Shown here piece by piece: positions 46,701 through 56,260 of a stretch of DNA of 64,000 bases. The position numbers were made by a program, and so were the translations under genes. The stretch is taken from contig NC_073691.1 of the NCBI RefSeq assembly GCF_029784155.1, positions 130,510,714-130,574,713 of the forward strand, written 5' to 3'. Every line of letters starts with the position of its first letter. Positions within the stretch are counted from its first letter, which is position 1. The notes under the pieces are model-generated. The model was not told where the DNA came from. It did no database searches and saw only the letters and a program-made list of their open reading frames with translations. The DNA is from Uranotaenia lowii. Its lineage: Eukaryota; Arthropoda; Insecta; Diptera; Culicidae.

Positions 46701-49189
46701 TTTTCCTACTATTTGGGCCCTTTAACTCGATACTCATGTTGTAAAGATATTCATACCACTTTCGGTGATTTCAAGTTTTCAAAGATGTATTTTTTAATTT
46801 TAACTCGAAACCAACACGCATAACTTACCAAAAATGTGTAAAAATAGGAGTTTGAATTCAAATATGTGCTATCTAATCTGAGCGTGTCCTGTTTTGACAT
46901 CTTGATCGAGAAAGATTATAGAACATGCAAAAGAAAGCTTGGAGCAAACTTCTAAGTTTGTGTTTTATTATAGTTTAAAAAGAGCATTCATAACTTTTTC
47001 AAAATAACTAAAACAGTATGTTTAATAAAAGTTTTATTAGCGTTTTCAAAACCATTTGAAAACATATGGTCGAAAAAAAATATAAGCATTCTGCATGACC
47101 GTCATAAAACGAGCTGTACAAAAAAATGCCATAATTAAACCATAATAAAACTTCCTAATGCTAATTGGCTTAATCTGTGTTACTTGGGATTTGAATACGA
47201 GAAATGTCTCTATGATATGCTGAGTATCCTCTGTTCTTCCTGTGGGGAAATTTTAAGGTGGGATGGGGCACTCATACAATTGTATACATATCTCGAGAAC
47301 TTATCCAACGTATGGAACCAAATTTCGCTTGGTAGGGTATTTGAGTAGTTACGAGGAATGTTTCTATGAATATTTGTTACTATTGCCTCCTTCCAGTGGG
47401 TGATTTGAAGAAGAGAAGGGGGCTCCGTTACAATACAGAACTAATTAAGGAAATGGAAAGAAAATTTATTATTCGAGAGTCCTTTCTCATTCAATTGGGG
47501 ATAAAGTTAGGAAAGAGGGGAGCTCACATAAAATTGTTTTGCATAAACCAAGAACTTATCAATCAAATGGAACCAAATATGACATAAGAAATCATTTTAT
47601 TTCGAGAAATGGTTCTATGATTATTTGAAACACCATCTTTTTTTCCAGTGAATACATAAGAAATGAGGAGGGGGTCCAATACAATTTTCTTGGTATAGAA
47701 GTAATTAATAAAAAAAAAAACAAATTTGACATGGGAAGGTATTTGAGTACAAGATATGTTTATATGGAATTTTACAGACCCTCCTGCTTTACAGTGTGGA
47801 GAGATGAGGGACGGAAGGGGTTCCATATAAATGTTGATGTATAGCGTGAAACTTATGAACCAATGTAACCAAATTTGATATGAGGGTTTTTTATTACGAA
47901 AAAATTGGATCTCCTCACCTCCAGCTTTTGCGGATAGGAAGGGGAAAGGGGGGCTTCATACAAGTTTTTTGGCATAAACCGAGCACTTATGATACTTACA
48001 AAAAATACAATTTTAATAATTTCTTAAAATTTCTTTTTTTTAAGGTGTTGCAACGCACACCGGGTCAGCTAGTACATACATAAAATTTTATAAGTAATAT
48101 TAAAAAATGTAGCCCCTTAATTTATGCAGCATTAGGCTTACCAGACGTCCTACTTTGGTAGGACATGTCCTACTTTTTCGACCCTTGCGGCAAGGGCAGT
48201 AAGAGTAGCAGTAAGGGAGCGAGCAGTAGATATTCTATCGTCGTGCGCGCAGTTCTAGGAAGCTTGAGCTCACATTGTGCTTTTAGAACACATTGTGCTG
48301 TTTTGAGGAGTATAACACCCCTGCCCTTGCCCTATCGTCCTACTTTGAACCTAAAATGTTCTACTTTTTACGGTTTGGACCATTATCTTTATCGAGTTTT
48401 TTTATCGAGTTTTTTAATTTGCGTTTACTTTTTTACTTTTTTCGATTGGCTGTCTTTGTTGGAACCACATAGTTTTAAATTCGAGCAGCTTGAGAACTGT
48501 GCAAAAATTTTAGCGAACAAAGCTATTGAAATCAACCATGTTAAACTGTATGACCAATTTTGTCGCCCAAATTCGTTCATTGCGCAGCAAAAGGATGATT
48601 TCAGGAACAAACTTATCAATGAAAAACGGAAACTATTATTCCAATCAAATCAGTTACCTGATCATCACTCCGAGCTGCTGACAATTGCTGAGTATTTCTT
48701 GCCAATTTCGGCTCACAACGCCAATGTAGAGAGGATTTTTTCCATCATCAATACTCAGTGGACCAAGGAACGCGGAAAACTTATTATTTACGCAGTGAGA
48801 GCGATCATCTTAAACTGCAATACAGACCCCGTTCGATTTTGGCAACACGCCCTTACATTTTGTGTTGCAACAATCAAGTGTTGACAAAATCAAACGGATT
48901 TTTTTTTAAATTTTTTTTAAAAATATTTTTAAAAATAACTATTATTCTTATCAAAAACGTTATTTTCAGTAAATTTTCGATCATTTGTAGTCTTTTTTAT
49001 TTTTTTCATCACGTTTTTGATGCATTTTGCACTTTTCTTAATTTGTTTATAATGTTTGTTTTAATTTGTCATATTTGCTGTTTTTGTCATTCTTCATCAT
49101 TTTTTAGTTGCTTTTTGTCATTTTCAGTCTTTTGTTTGAATTTGTTTTTTAACTTTTCGAATTTTTCATCTTTTTGTCATTTTTGAGTA

Positions 49190-50130
49190 CGGTAAAACGG
49201 GGTAACTTTGATCACCGGGGTAAATTTGACCAACAATAAACTTTTCCACATAATCATCGATAACTAAGTTTATGGTTTGAATGTTTGAAAACTGTTTTCT
49301 ACGTTTAAAAGCCTATTAATTGCGTATCAAATAGGCAACATTTGATTTGTATTTGATTTTTTTGTGTTAGTAAAAATCTTATTTCAAAATCTTAAAATAT
49401 CTATTTTTCCAAGGCTCGCAAAAAAAAAACAGCTCTCCTGATGATACCAAAAAGCATTTAGAAGCAAACGGGTTGTTTAAAGTGAAAGAATAACTTTATT
49501 TCTTTGTATATGAACAGTGTTGGTGCTATTTTATAGGCATCTAATTATAAATTTTTGATATTTAAAAAAATAAGGACATTTTCCAAGAGTAAGCCCGTAT
49601 TGGACAAATGGATAGGAACCCTATCAAATCGTTACCTTTGAAGAAAAAATGAAAATGGAAATGGTGGGAGGGCCTCAGGAAATGGGTGAAGGTAAAATTT
49701 CATTTGTATTTTGAAGCTCAAACTATTTAGCAATTATTATAATTTTTGCCCCTGAATGTAGGCAGCATCATTGTTATTTTTTCGATTATAAATATTTTTA
49801 AAACAAAACGTTAAAAATCGAGGTTCAATCGATAAATTAGCATATGTAAATATTATGAAGGTGTTTTGTATCCTTTATGATCAAGAAACTTTGTTAAAAC
49901 CGTCAGAATAGAGACTGATCAATGTCACCCCAAAGCCTCAAATTCTAAACAGATACGAAAACGACTTTTAAATCATATTTAAAGTAGTCTAATAAATTTC
50001 TGTATCCATGTTTTACGTTCATAGGAGACCAGTACTGGTTTTAAAAATATGAAACATGCCACATTCCCCTTAACAGAAAAAATAATCGCAATATATTGAA
50101 AAAAGTGATAAATCTTACCCCGGATTACGG
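49190..50130. mobile_element. MITE-E copy 1, 941 bp, TA duplication
   Basis: Starts CGGTAAAACGGGGTAACTTT and ends, inverted, CCGTAATCCGGGGTAAGATT; TA at 49188-49189 and 50131-50132. The empty site GAGTACTTT is preserved in MITE-C copy 1 at about 26487. No coding sequence. A second, older copy surrounds the whole nest (48080-53638), so the same family was active both before and after MITE-C and hAT-G. Confidence 0.88.
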
Positions 50131-50386
50131 TACTTTAAATTTTTTTTTTAACTTTTGTTTTTATTGTTACATTTTATCACCATTTCAGAACATAAAAACG
50201 TATTTATGGTATTTGTCTAATTTAAATTGGTCAATACTGATGTTATGAAATCGCTTGGTACATCTTTGTACCTGAAAATGATCACATTTTCATATGTGAT
50301 GAAAGAAATTAGAGAAACATGAACTATCAAAGAACGAAAGAACATAAGCCGTAAATATCATGAAAATTTCGAAAAAGATACAACGG

Positions 50387-50459
50387 CTCACCGACAGGAC
50401 TTGAACCTGCAATCTCCGCTTCGGTACAACGGCGCGTTAGCCAATTCCACCACGGTGAA
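50387..50459 (-). tRNA. tRNA-like gene, left palindrome arm, anticodon ACC
   Basis: Identical in inverted form to 50866-50938. It carries pol III A and B boxes and a downstream T run (A run at about 50372-50376 on the plus strand). Transcription would run leftward, away from the centre. Confidence 0.55.
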
Positions 50460-50865
50460 CGTGATGGAACCGGCGAACACGAGCAATCGAGCTCTGCCGA
50501 TCAACTGCTGGACCATCTATCGAAACACCATGTATATCCCGCATGTGATCTTTCCCTCTATTGATCTCTCTTGTTTCTCTAACCCCACCCATCGACTCGG
50601 GATTTTAGCCGAGCGAGCACATGGTCGATTGCTTCGGGTTTGCCGCAACTTACGGTCAGATGAAGATGACCGTAAGTTGCGGCAAACCCGAAGCAATCGA
50701 CCATGTGCTCGCTCGGCTAAAATCCCGAGTCGATGGGTGGGGTTAGAGAAACAAGAGAGATCAATAGAGGGAAAGATCACATGCGGGATATACATGGTGT
50801 TTCGATAGATGGTCCAGCAGTTGATCGGCAGAGCTCGATTGCTCGTGTTCGCCGGTTCCATCACG

Positions 50866-50938
50866 TTCACCGTGGTGGAATTGGCTAACGCGCCGTTGTA
50901 CCGAAGCGGAGATTGCAGGTTCAAGTCCTGTCGGTGAG
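50866..50938 (+). tRNA. tRNA-like gene, right palindrome arm, anticodon ACC
   Basis: Its 73 bases fold into a full cloverleaf. The acceptor is TTCACCG with CGGTGAG (first pair T-G). The D arm is GTG/CGC with GG in the loop. The anticodon arm is CCGTT/AGCGG with loop GTACCGA. The T arm is GCAGG/CCTGT with loop TTCAAGT. The A box (TGGTGGAATTGG) and B box (GGTTCAAGTCC) fit the pol III consensus, and TTTTT follows at 50949. The loop places anticodon ACC at 50900-50902, which would read glycine codon GGT. Eukaryotes normally use GCC for that codon, so this is more likely a tRNA-derived SINE head than a working tRNA. Confidence 0.55.
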
Positions 50939-51056
50939 CCGTTGTATCTTTTTCGAAATTTTCATGATATTTACGGCTTATGTTCTTTCGTTCTTTGATA
51001 GTTCATGTTTCTCTAATTTCTTTCATCACATATGAAAATGTGTTAAATTGGTCCTA

Positions 51057-52370
51057 AAGCATGGATCACTACAAATCTGGACGCATTAAAAGGGGTCTAT
51101 CTCGGAGCTATGTAAACGAAATAAAAATGTTTTGTACTTGAAATGTAGGGTATTGCACTTTAAAGGAAAAATAATAAAAAAATTATTCCGATGTTGTTTT
51201 GATGAATTTTCGAACTTTTGGTTGAGTATTACTCATTATAGTTTGAACACCCCATTCGCTGACCTCAGCGGCCATTTTGTTCCACAATCTCTTCATCTCT
51301 GTTGCTTCCCGAGTCGTCCTACCATTCTTCTTCATCTTCTGCTTGACAATTTCCCAAAATTTTACGATAGGGCGGAATTGAGGGCAGTTGGGTGGGTTGA
51401 TGTCCTTTTCGACAAAATCCACCCGTTGGCCCAATACCACTGTAGAACCTCCTAGCTGTAGTGGCAGCTTGCCAAATCTGGCGAAAACTTAACTAGTCCT
51501 TTGTGAGATCTAATGTACGAAAAAAAAAAGTTTTTCAGGCATTCCTCCTTGTAAATTTCGCAGTCCATGGTCTTGTTTTTCACAAAAACCGGAATTTTTC
51601 GTCCGCAGCTGCAAATACCTTGCCAGATCAAACACTTTCTTGCACACTTATCAGCAAAAACGAATTTGAAGTTGCCGGGGACATCACCATGACCAGTGCA
51701 GTGCACCACTGCAGTGGCTTTACATAATTTTTGGCCAGAAAGCTGCCCAAAATCCATCTTCACGTACGTTTCGTCATCCATGAGGATGCATCCGTCGAAA
51801 TTCGTTGGAATCTTCTTGTATAACTTGCGGGCACGTCCTTTGGCTACTAAGTTCTGCTTCAATGTCCGGTTTGGTTGCTTACTGGTCCGATAGGATCGTA
51901 TTCTTTCGCGTAGACGAATTCTGCTGACGGTGCACCGGTCGGCGTTGAATTTCTTGGCAATGTCATAGTCCGACTTCCTGTGTTTTCCTTGATCGTTCTC
52001 AACACCTTAAAATTCAGTTTCTGATTCTTAGGTCCACTATAACGCTTGGTATGAACCTGCCGATCTATAGTACGCATCTCACGGAAACGTTTGAGAACGC
52101 TACACACGGTTGATTTGACAATTTTTAACGATTTCGCGATTTTTGAACCCGACCACGTCGGGTTTTTGACGTGGGTGTTCAAAATTTATTTTCATCTCGC
52201 GGCTTCCATCACGTGTAACTTTTTCGAAACAAAACGAATCGTAATGAAATTTTCAGCACTGGTAGAAGAAACATTCCTCTACAAAGTGCTGCCAAAACAC
52301 TCCAGATCCGACAAATAGGAGCACTATGGTAAAATAAATAGTGCGTCCAGATTTGTAGTGATCCATGCTT
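51057..52370 (-). mobile_element. Mariner F, DD37E-type, 1314 bp with perfect TIRs
   Basis: Both ends read AAGCATGGATCACTACAAAT and continue identically to position 29 (CTGGACGCA). TA lies at 51055-51056 and 52371-52372. The empty site is intact in MITE-C copy 1. Transposase is on the minus strand and broken. The perfect ends suggest this is the youngest element in the nest. A 5'-end fragment of the family lies at 59036-59095. Confidence 0.92.
51183..52182 (-). pseudogene. DD37E-group mariner transposase with lost glutamate
   Basis: In minus order: a helix-turn-helix block (WSGSKIAKSLKIVKSTVCSV), a second DNA-binding region RNSTPTGAPSAEFV near 51920, the first aspartate in CILMDDETYV (about 51770-51800), the second in FSPDLASCHYS (about 51455-51487), and the third block INPPNCPQFRPIVKFWEIV (about 51340-51400). 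There the catalytic E of the relative at 37.9 kb (RPIEKYW) is V (RPIVKFW). Frames change near 51860-51985 and near 51445. It resembles the 37.1-kb transposase throughout but belongs to a different subfamily with different TIRs. Confidence 0.88.
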
Positions 52371-53938
52371 TATTATAACGAAAACTAATAGGTAATATTG
52401 TTTCTAAAAACCGTTCGATTTTGGCACATGTGCGAAAATCGGATGTTGCCAAAATCGAATGTTGCCAAAAACGAACGGGGTCTGTACAAAAACTCGCAAA
52501 TGTCATGTTCAGAGTTCCATTCCTTTTTATTGAAAAATGAAGAGTTACTAGAAAAAGTCCGCTCTTTAGAGAAGTATGCCCCAGAACAAGAATAACTTTC
52601 TTTTTTTTTATAAAAATAAATACTAACGATAAAATATTGAACTTAAAAAACAGACTTACATAAAAATGTGGAAAAAAAACGTTTTTAATCTTAATTTGTT
52701 GTAATAAGATCTTATTTAATATTTGTGTAATTTTTTTTAACTCGCTCGAGACCGATTGCACCGTGTGTGCAATAGAATTTTTGTGCCTTTGTCAGAACAA
52801 TTATTCATTGTAAGTTTACTAATGATCGGAAAAATAATATTCTTATACCAACGGAATTCGCAAAGTTCAGCCAAAATGTATTGAGAATTGGTTTTGATGA
52901 AAATCAAACAACATAAAAGTTATGTTAGAGTAAAGTACTATGAGTTTGAATGTCATGAAAAGGCCTCCGTCTCGAATGGGTTCAAAACCACAAAATTAAG
53001 CGTCCTTCTTTTCGTCCTACTGTAGATTGAAAAACGCCCTACCTTTTCAAAATATTTTGAGCAAAATGTCCTGCTTGCCGAAATTTTATTCTGGTAAGCC
53101 TATGCAGCATCATTGTCCATCTTGTGATTTTAATTGTTGTTCGGCCTTAACACATGTTGTTTTTTTTCGATCACGAAGAAATCTAAACAAAGAAACACCT
53201 AAATTCATCATTATATAACTCAGAATTCACTGGACCAAAAGTTACAAATTTAGTATTTTTAAGCCACCGAAAGTGTAGCGTTCAATTTTGTAGAGTTTCA
53301 TGATTATTTTTATATCGTTTGAGTTGTTCCCAACTGTTTTAGTTTATTTGTAAATATTATGAAGGTGTTTTGTTTTTTTTTTATTATTATCATAAAACTT
53401 GATTGAACCGTCAAAATAGAGACTGATAAATGTTACCCTATAGGTTAAAATTCTAAACAAAGACGAAATCGATTTATTAATAAAATTTAAATAGTCTAAT
53501 AAATTTCTGTAACCATGTTTTACGTTCATAGGAGTTCAGTACTGGTTTTAAAAATATTAAACATGTCACATACCCCTTAACAAAAAAAAAATCGAGAAAT
53601 ATTGAATAACAAAAGATCAATCTTACCCTGTTTTACGGTACATCGATAGAATGAACGTTTGCATAAATTTGGGGGTCTTTGATAGTCGAATTTTATTTGG
53701 CCCGCGGGCCATAAGGATTTTGAACCCTAAAGACACCTGAATATATGCAAACATATTTTTTCTTCACCGTACATGAAGAGCCCACAGACGAATCCATGAT
53801 GCGAAATTTTCATATAGAAAATTTAGTTTCTGCTGTTTGCTAGCTCCAAAATAAGGCAATTTTGGTGAAAATCTTGGCCACCCTTGATGTAAATGAAATT
53901 CTAGCCGCCCATTTACACCATCTATCATTTCTTCAAAT

Positions 53939-53978
53939 CTTCTATCCATCTATCTATCCATCTATCTATCCATCTATA
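53939..53978. repeat. CTATCCAT/CTAT microsatellite
   Basis: CTATCCATCTATCTATCCAT repeats with small variations, a simple ATCT-based array. Flanking 53641-54817 shows no gene; it is intron next to the signal-peptide exon. Confidence 0.85.
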
Positions 53979-54817
53979 AAATTCTTAGGAAGTAAAAAGG
54001 ATATCACTTTTTACCGATAAGGCCGATAAATCAAGTAACAAACATAAATTACGGTGATTAAACTCTTCGTAACGTAACGTAGGGGTAGGATACCATACTT
54101 TAGTGATTTTTTTTAATTTTGTTTGAATTCCTGACCGAACACAAATGAGCTTCAAACAGCCGTTCGAGCCAAAAAGTCGTAATTAGAATCGTTGAAATCA
54201 AGATTCGTTATTCTCTGGGGACTATGGACGAGAAAAGAAATATGTTTCACTCTTTCGTTCAAATAGGTACTGAAAGTATCTATACATCTTGACACTAAAT
54301 AGGTCTGTCCAGATATTAAAACTTTTAACCTATCTTCACAAATCAAATAAATTTGCTTTATTTTTTATTTCGTACCATCATTATCTACAATACCATTCAT
54401 CATTTTCATATTATTTCAATATATAGGAGTTATGAAGCAAAATAAAAAGGTGCATCGAAATACCTTACACTCCTCTTCATAATTGTTTTCGATAGTTTTG
54501 ATTCCTGGTTCAGCCAAATTAGTAAGTGAACATATATTTAGTCTAAACCAAGAATAGCACTTTATTAATTACTCGTTTTTGAAAAAAGGGATATTTTAGA
54601 AATTTTACAGTTTCTGTCAAATATCATGGCCTTCAGTAACTATAACTACATATGAAAGAGAAATCAAATTGAGGTAGAACACTTAGAACCATAAAAGTCT
54701 CAACCCGAAATGTAATTTGTACTTGATATTTTAATTCACCACACTACATTCTTCTATCGTTACTTGTATTAACTTTAAAAAAACACAAATCAAGTCAACC
54801 ATATGGAATTAACTCAC

Positions 54818-54995
54818 CATCATCGCCATTGTTAGTGACGAACAAGGAGGTCTGGTCGCCACGATTTGACACGTGCTGTTGTCGATGACTCGTCAGTTCC
54901 TCCTCAACGGTTTTTCCGTGCGCCTCTAGCAAGCAGCAAGAAAGTAGCAACGTGGCCCACAGGATCGTTATTTTCCGATTTCTTCGGAATCCCAT
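54818..54995 (-). CDS. Signal-peptide exon, probably first coding exon of the ADAM gene
   Basis: ATG at 54995 opens MGFRRNRKITILWATLLLSC, which has a basic start, a hydrophobic core and a likely cleavage after L-E-A-H-G. A polar, lysine- and glutamate-bearing segment follows to VTNNGDD. The donor GTGAGT starts at 54817. The exon ends after one base of a codon; the ADAM prodomain exon at 8416 starts with two, making GAA (glutamate). An ATG 28 codons upstream (55079) is in frame but in weaker context, and would bury the signal sequence, so I prefer 54995. That the exon belongs to the ADAM gene is inference: strand, order, phase and a secreted N-terminus agree, but the intron would be about 46.4 kb. 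It could instead belong to another secreted protein. Confidence 0.65.
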
Positions 54996-56260
54996 TGCGT
55001 GTCCGGAATCGAAAGACAATTGCACACTTTGGCAGAAGCCAAATTTTATCAGATTGCTGCCGATGATGGGGAGTGTCATCCGCGGATATGCCTCATGGTC
55101 CTTAACCGCCCACGAGGACTCAGAACGTAGGTAGGAGGAAAATCCGGACTAGTTATTTCTCCGGAGTGGTTTGACAGTTGGTTTGTGAAACTTGGCACCG
55201 AATCAATGCGTCGGGATGTCGGAGAAAATATTAATTAAAATTGCCTTTCCAATTCACGGTCAACCAAAAAAAAACCTATAGAGATGCACGCTCAAACCAT
55301 CAGAAATTTGATGTTTTCACTTAACCTAGTTTTGTTCGCTCTCTCCCTAATGTTATTACTTGACGTTTGACCATAGGATCATTCGAGGTAAGGAAATCCA
55401 CACGGCAGCGATAACCTTCACTTAGTTAGTAGGAGGTTTTTGTTTTTCTTCTTTCGATTAGGTACTACATTAACGATGCCCGGAAAGGAGTGCCAATTTA
55501 TGTTTGGAAGGACGCTCCTTTTAATACATTCCGAATGTATGTTAACCGAACGCCTTTGAACAAAATATTTCGTACAATCTGCTAAGATGATGAAAATGTC
55601 CCATCGGATGGGGACCCGATACTACTAGTTAAACTAGCTAAACTGAAAACCTAAGGAGGTCCACTCGGGTCGAGTTGCATGATGCTACTGATGAATGGAA
55701 CCACTTCGTGAGAGCAAGTAAGTGAGCTCGCGGTGGTTCTTGTGCTTTGTCCCATCTCACGATTTTCTTCGCTCGCAAACGCTGTTGAATTTAGTTCTAT
55801 GCTACTGTTGCTGATGATCCCAGACGTATATATGTTGCCGAGAAGAGCAGCTTTGTTGCTCTGTTGCATTGGAGGAAAAACCCTTCCCCCTGTCTGGGAT
55901 GTGCTCCAGACAGACGAAACGGACAATTCGCACCCATAACAACCCACTTTTTGCTCATCGAAAAAATCCAACCACGTAAACCAATCTCTGGTTTGGTCTG
56001 GTCTGGGGTTCCATCGCTTTCCTTTCAGTTTTCCTCCCTGTTTGCAGTTGATGGTCTCCCTGTGGAGACTTTTCCTTAACCATACCCAATAGGATTGTCG
56101 TTGGGTTCAGTCAGTCAGTCAGTCAGTCAGTACACACTACCAGACAAGGCACACACTATCGTATTTCCATCTGTTGATCTTGCAGGAAGCAAACGCACTA
56201 GCAAAATGTACTATTTTTATTGAATAAGGCGTACTGAAATTCTGAATGGTATCAGAGTAT
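54996..56260 (-). promoter_or_regulatory. 5' leader and probable upstream region of the signal-peptide gene
   Basis: Composition is more balanced than in the intron, as expected for leader and promoter. A (TCAG)n run at 56106-56130 contains several TCAGT words, which match the arthropod initiator consensus, but as a simple repeat this is weak. A 106-codon minus-strand frame at 55651-55971 is rich in S and T with no recognisable domain; it might be leader sequence or chance. Confidence 0.3.

Larger units (their letters stand above)
42781..47188. mobile_element. 4.4-kb foldback element with arrays of inverted tandem units
   Basis: Starts CCCAAGTAACA and ends TGTTACTTGGG. It interrupts the Helitron unit at GGT-AT/AT-TTGA, so only AT is duplicated. 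Inside, about eight units of roughly 130 bp run in one direction (about 43560-44620) and about five in the other (about 46080-46700). Each is centred on a short palindrome of the type GCCATCTTGGAATCCAAGAT. TTTTATTATGGTTTAAT also occurs inverted in both halves (43378; 47140). This architecture, large TIRs built from tandem units, is known from Foldback and Galileo-like elements; the superfamily is not certain. MITE-C copy 2 sits near its centre. Confidence 0.75.
42490..48072 (+). mobile_element. Helitron-like element with internal tandem units
   Basis: The 3' end reads CACACCGGGTCAGCTAG at 48056-48072 followed by T. The terminal CTAG (C-T-R-R), the preceding short hairpin (GGTGT, loop, ACACC at about 48044-48061) and the following T are the diagnostic 3' features of Helitrons. 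Upstream are diverged tandem units sharing ATGGAACCAAATTT, then GGGAAGGTATTTGAGTAC, then a GGGGGCTCC-type block. They lie near 42600, 42740, 47300, 47560, 47700 and 47860. The first two are separated from the rest by the foldback at 42781-47188. No Rep/helicase sequence is visible, so it is non-autonomous. The 5' TC end is not identified; the start given is where the units begin. Confidence 0.6.
50233..51042. mobile_element. Inserted near-perfect palindrome with paired tRNA-like genes
   Basis: Bases 50283-50658 and 50667-51042 are inverted copies without any difference that I could find, separated by the 8 bases GATGAAGA. An unpaired 50-bp extension lies on the left (50233-50282). An 11-bp direct repeat, TTAAATTGGTC, flanks the unit (50222-50232; 51043-51053). 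It interrupts MITE-C, whose empty site is seen at about 26583. The arms are much richer in G+C than the surroundings. Each contains a tRNA cloverleaf pointing outward. The long duplication suggests retrotransposition, with an inverted joining of two copies; a DNA-break repair origin is possible. Confidence 0.85.
48823..52484. mobile_element. MITE-C copy 3, carrying three further insertions
   Basis: Starts CAGACCCCGTTCGATTTTGG and ends CCAAAAACGAACGGGGTCTG, with TA at 48821-48822 and 52485-52486. Comparison with copy 1 locates three inserts: MITE-E (49190-50130), the tRNA palindrome (50233-51042) and mariner F (51057-52370). Removing them with their duplications (2, 11 and 2 bp) leaves 582 bp, against 583 bp in copy 1, which confirms all the boundaries. 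Confidence 0.92.
48440..52595 (+). pseudogene. hAT transposase C-terminal (hATC) fragment, split by MITE-C
   Basis: The open frame from about 48440 to 48820 reads through a helical region to ELLTIAEYFLPISAHNANVE and RIFSIINTQWTKERGKL, the hATC dimerisation domain with its conserved A-x-x-E-R-x-F-S core. MITE-C interrupts it at a TA (48821). The C-terminal tail resumes after 52485 (MSCSEFHSFLLKNEELLEKV, ending in a stop near 52595), but one reading frame off. The N-terminal half with the BED finger and first catalytic aspartate is missing. Confidence 0.85.
48133..53102 (+). mobile_element. hAT element G, copy 1, 8-bp TSD, heavily interrupted
   Basis: Ends TAGGCTTACCAGA and, inverted, TAGGCTTACCAGA; TGCAGCAT flanks both sides (48125-48132 and 53103-53110). 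Subterminal GTAGGACA/TGTCCTAC words repeat near the left end. Subtracting MITE-C copy 3 leaves about 1.3 kb, which encodes only the C-terminal part of a hAT transposase. Element G copy 2 lies at 56269-58613. The order of insertion is clear: this element landed in MITE-E, then MITE-C landed in this element. Confidence 0.9.
48080..53638. repeat. MITE-E copy 2, split by the hAT element
   Basis: The right part (53111-53638) aligns with 49760-50130 of MITE-E copy 1: GTAAATATTATGAAGGTGTT, ATAGAGACTGAT, AGTCTAATAAATTTCTGT and CATGTTTTACGTTCATAGGA. It ends CCCTGTTTTACGG before TA (53639-53640). A short left remnant, about 48095-48132 (AGCCCCTTAATTTATGCAGC), matches the GCCCCTGAATGTAGGCAGCA of copy 1. 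The hAT element at 48133-53102 separates the two, and TGCAGCAT on each side is its duplication. The left remainder of this MITE is lost or lies beyond the Helitron. Confidence 0.7.

Noticed and set aside
50401..50924. Two near-identical 135-codon frames on opposite strands
   Set aside because: They are the two arms of the palindrome read in the same way. The frame runs through the tRNA cloverleaf and the spacer, and is a by-product of symmetry.
55651..55971. 106-codon minus-strand frame upstream of the signal-peptide exon
   Set aside because: It could be a leader exon or an upstream gene, but there is no domain, signal peptide or matching splice site, so I left it as part of the upstream region.
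56106..56130. Run of TCAGT as a mapped transcription start
   Set aside because: TCAGT matches the insect initiator, but a simple (TCAG)n repeat gives the same words by chance. I mention it only as a possibility.
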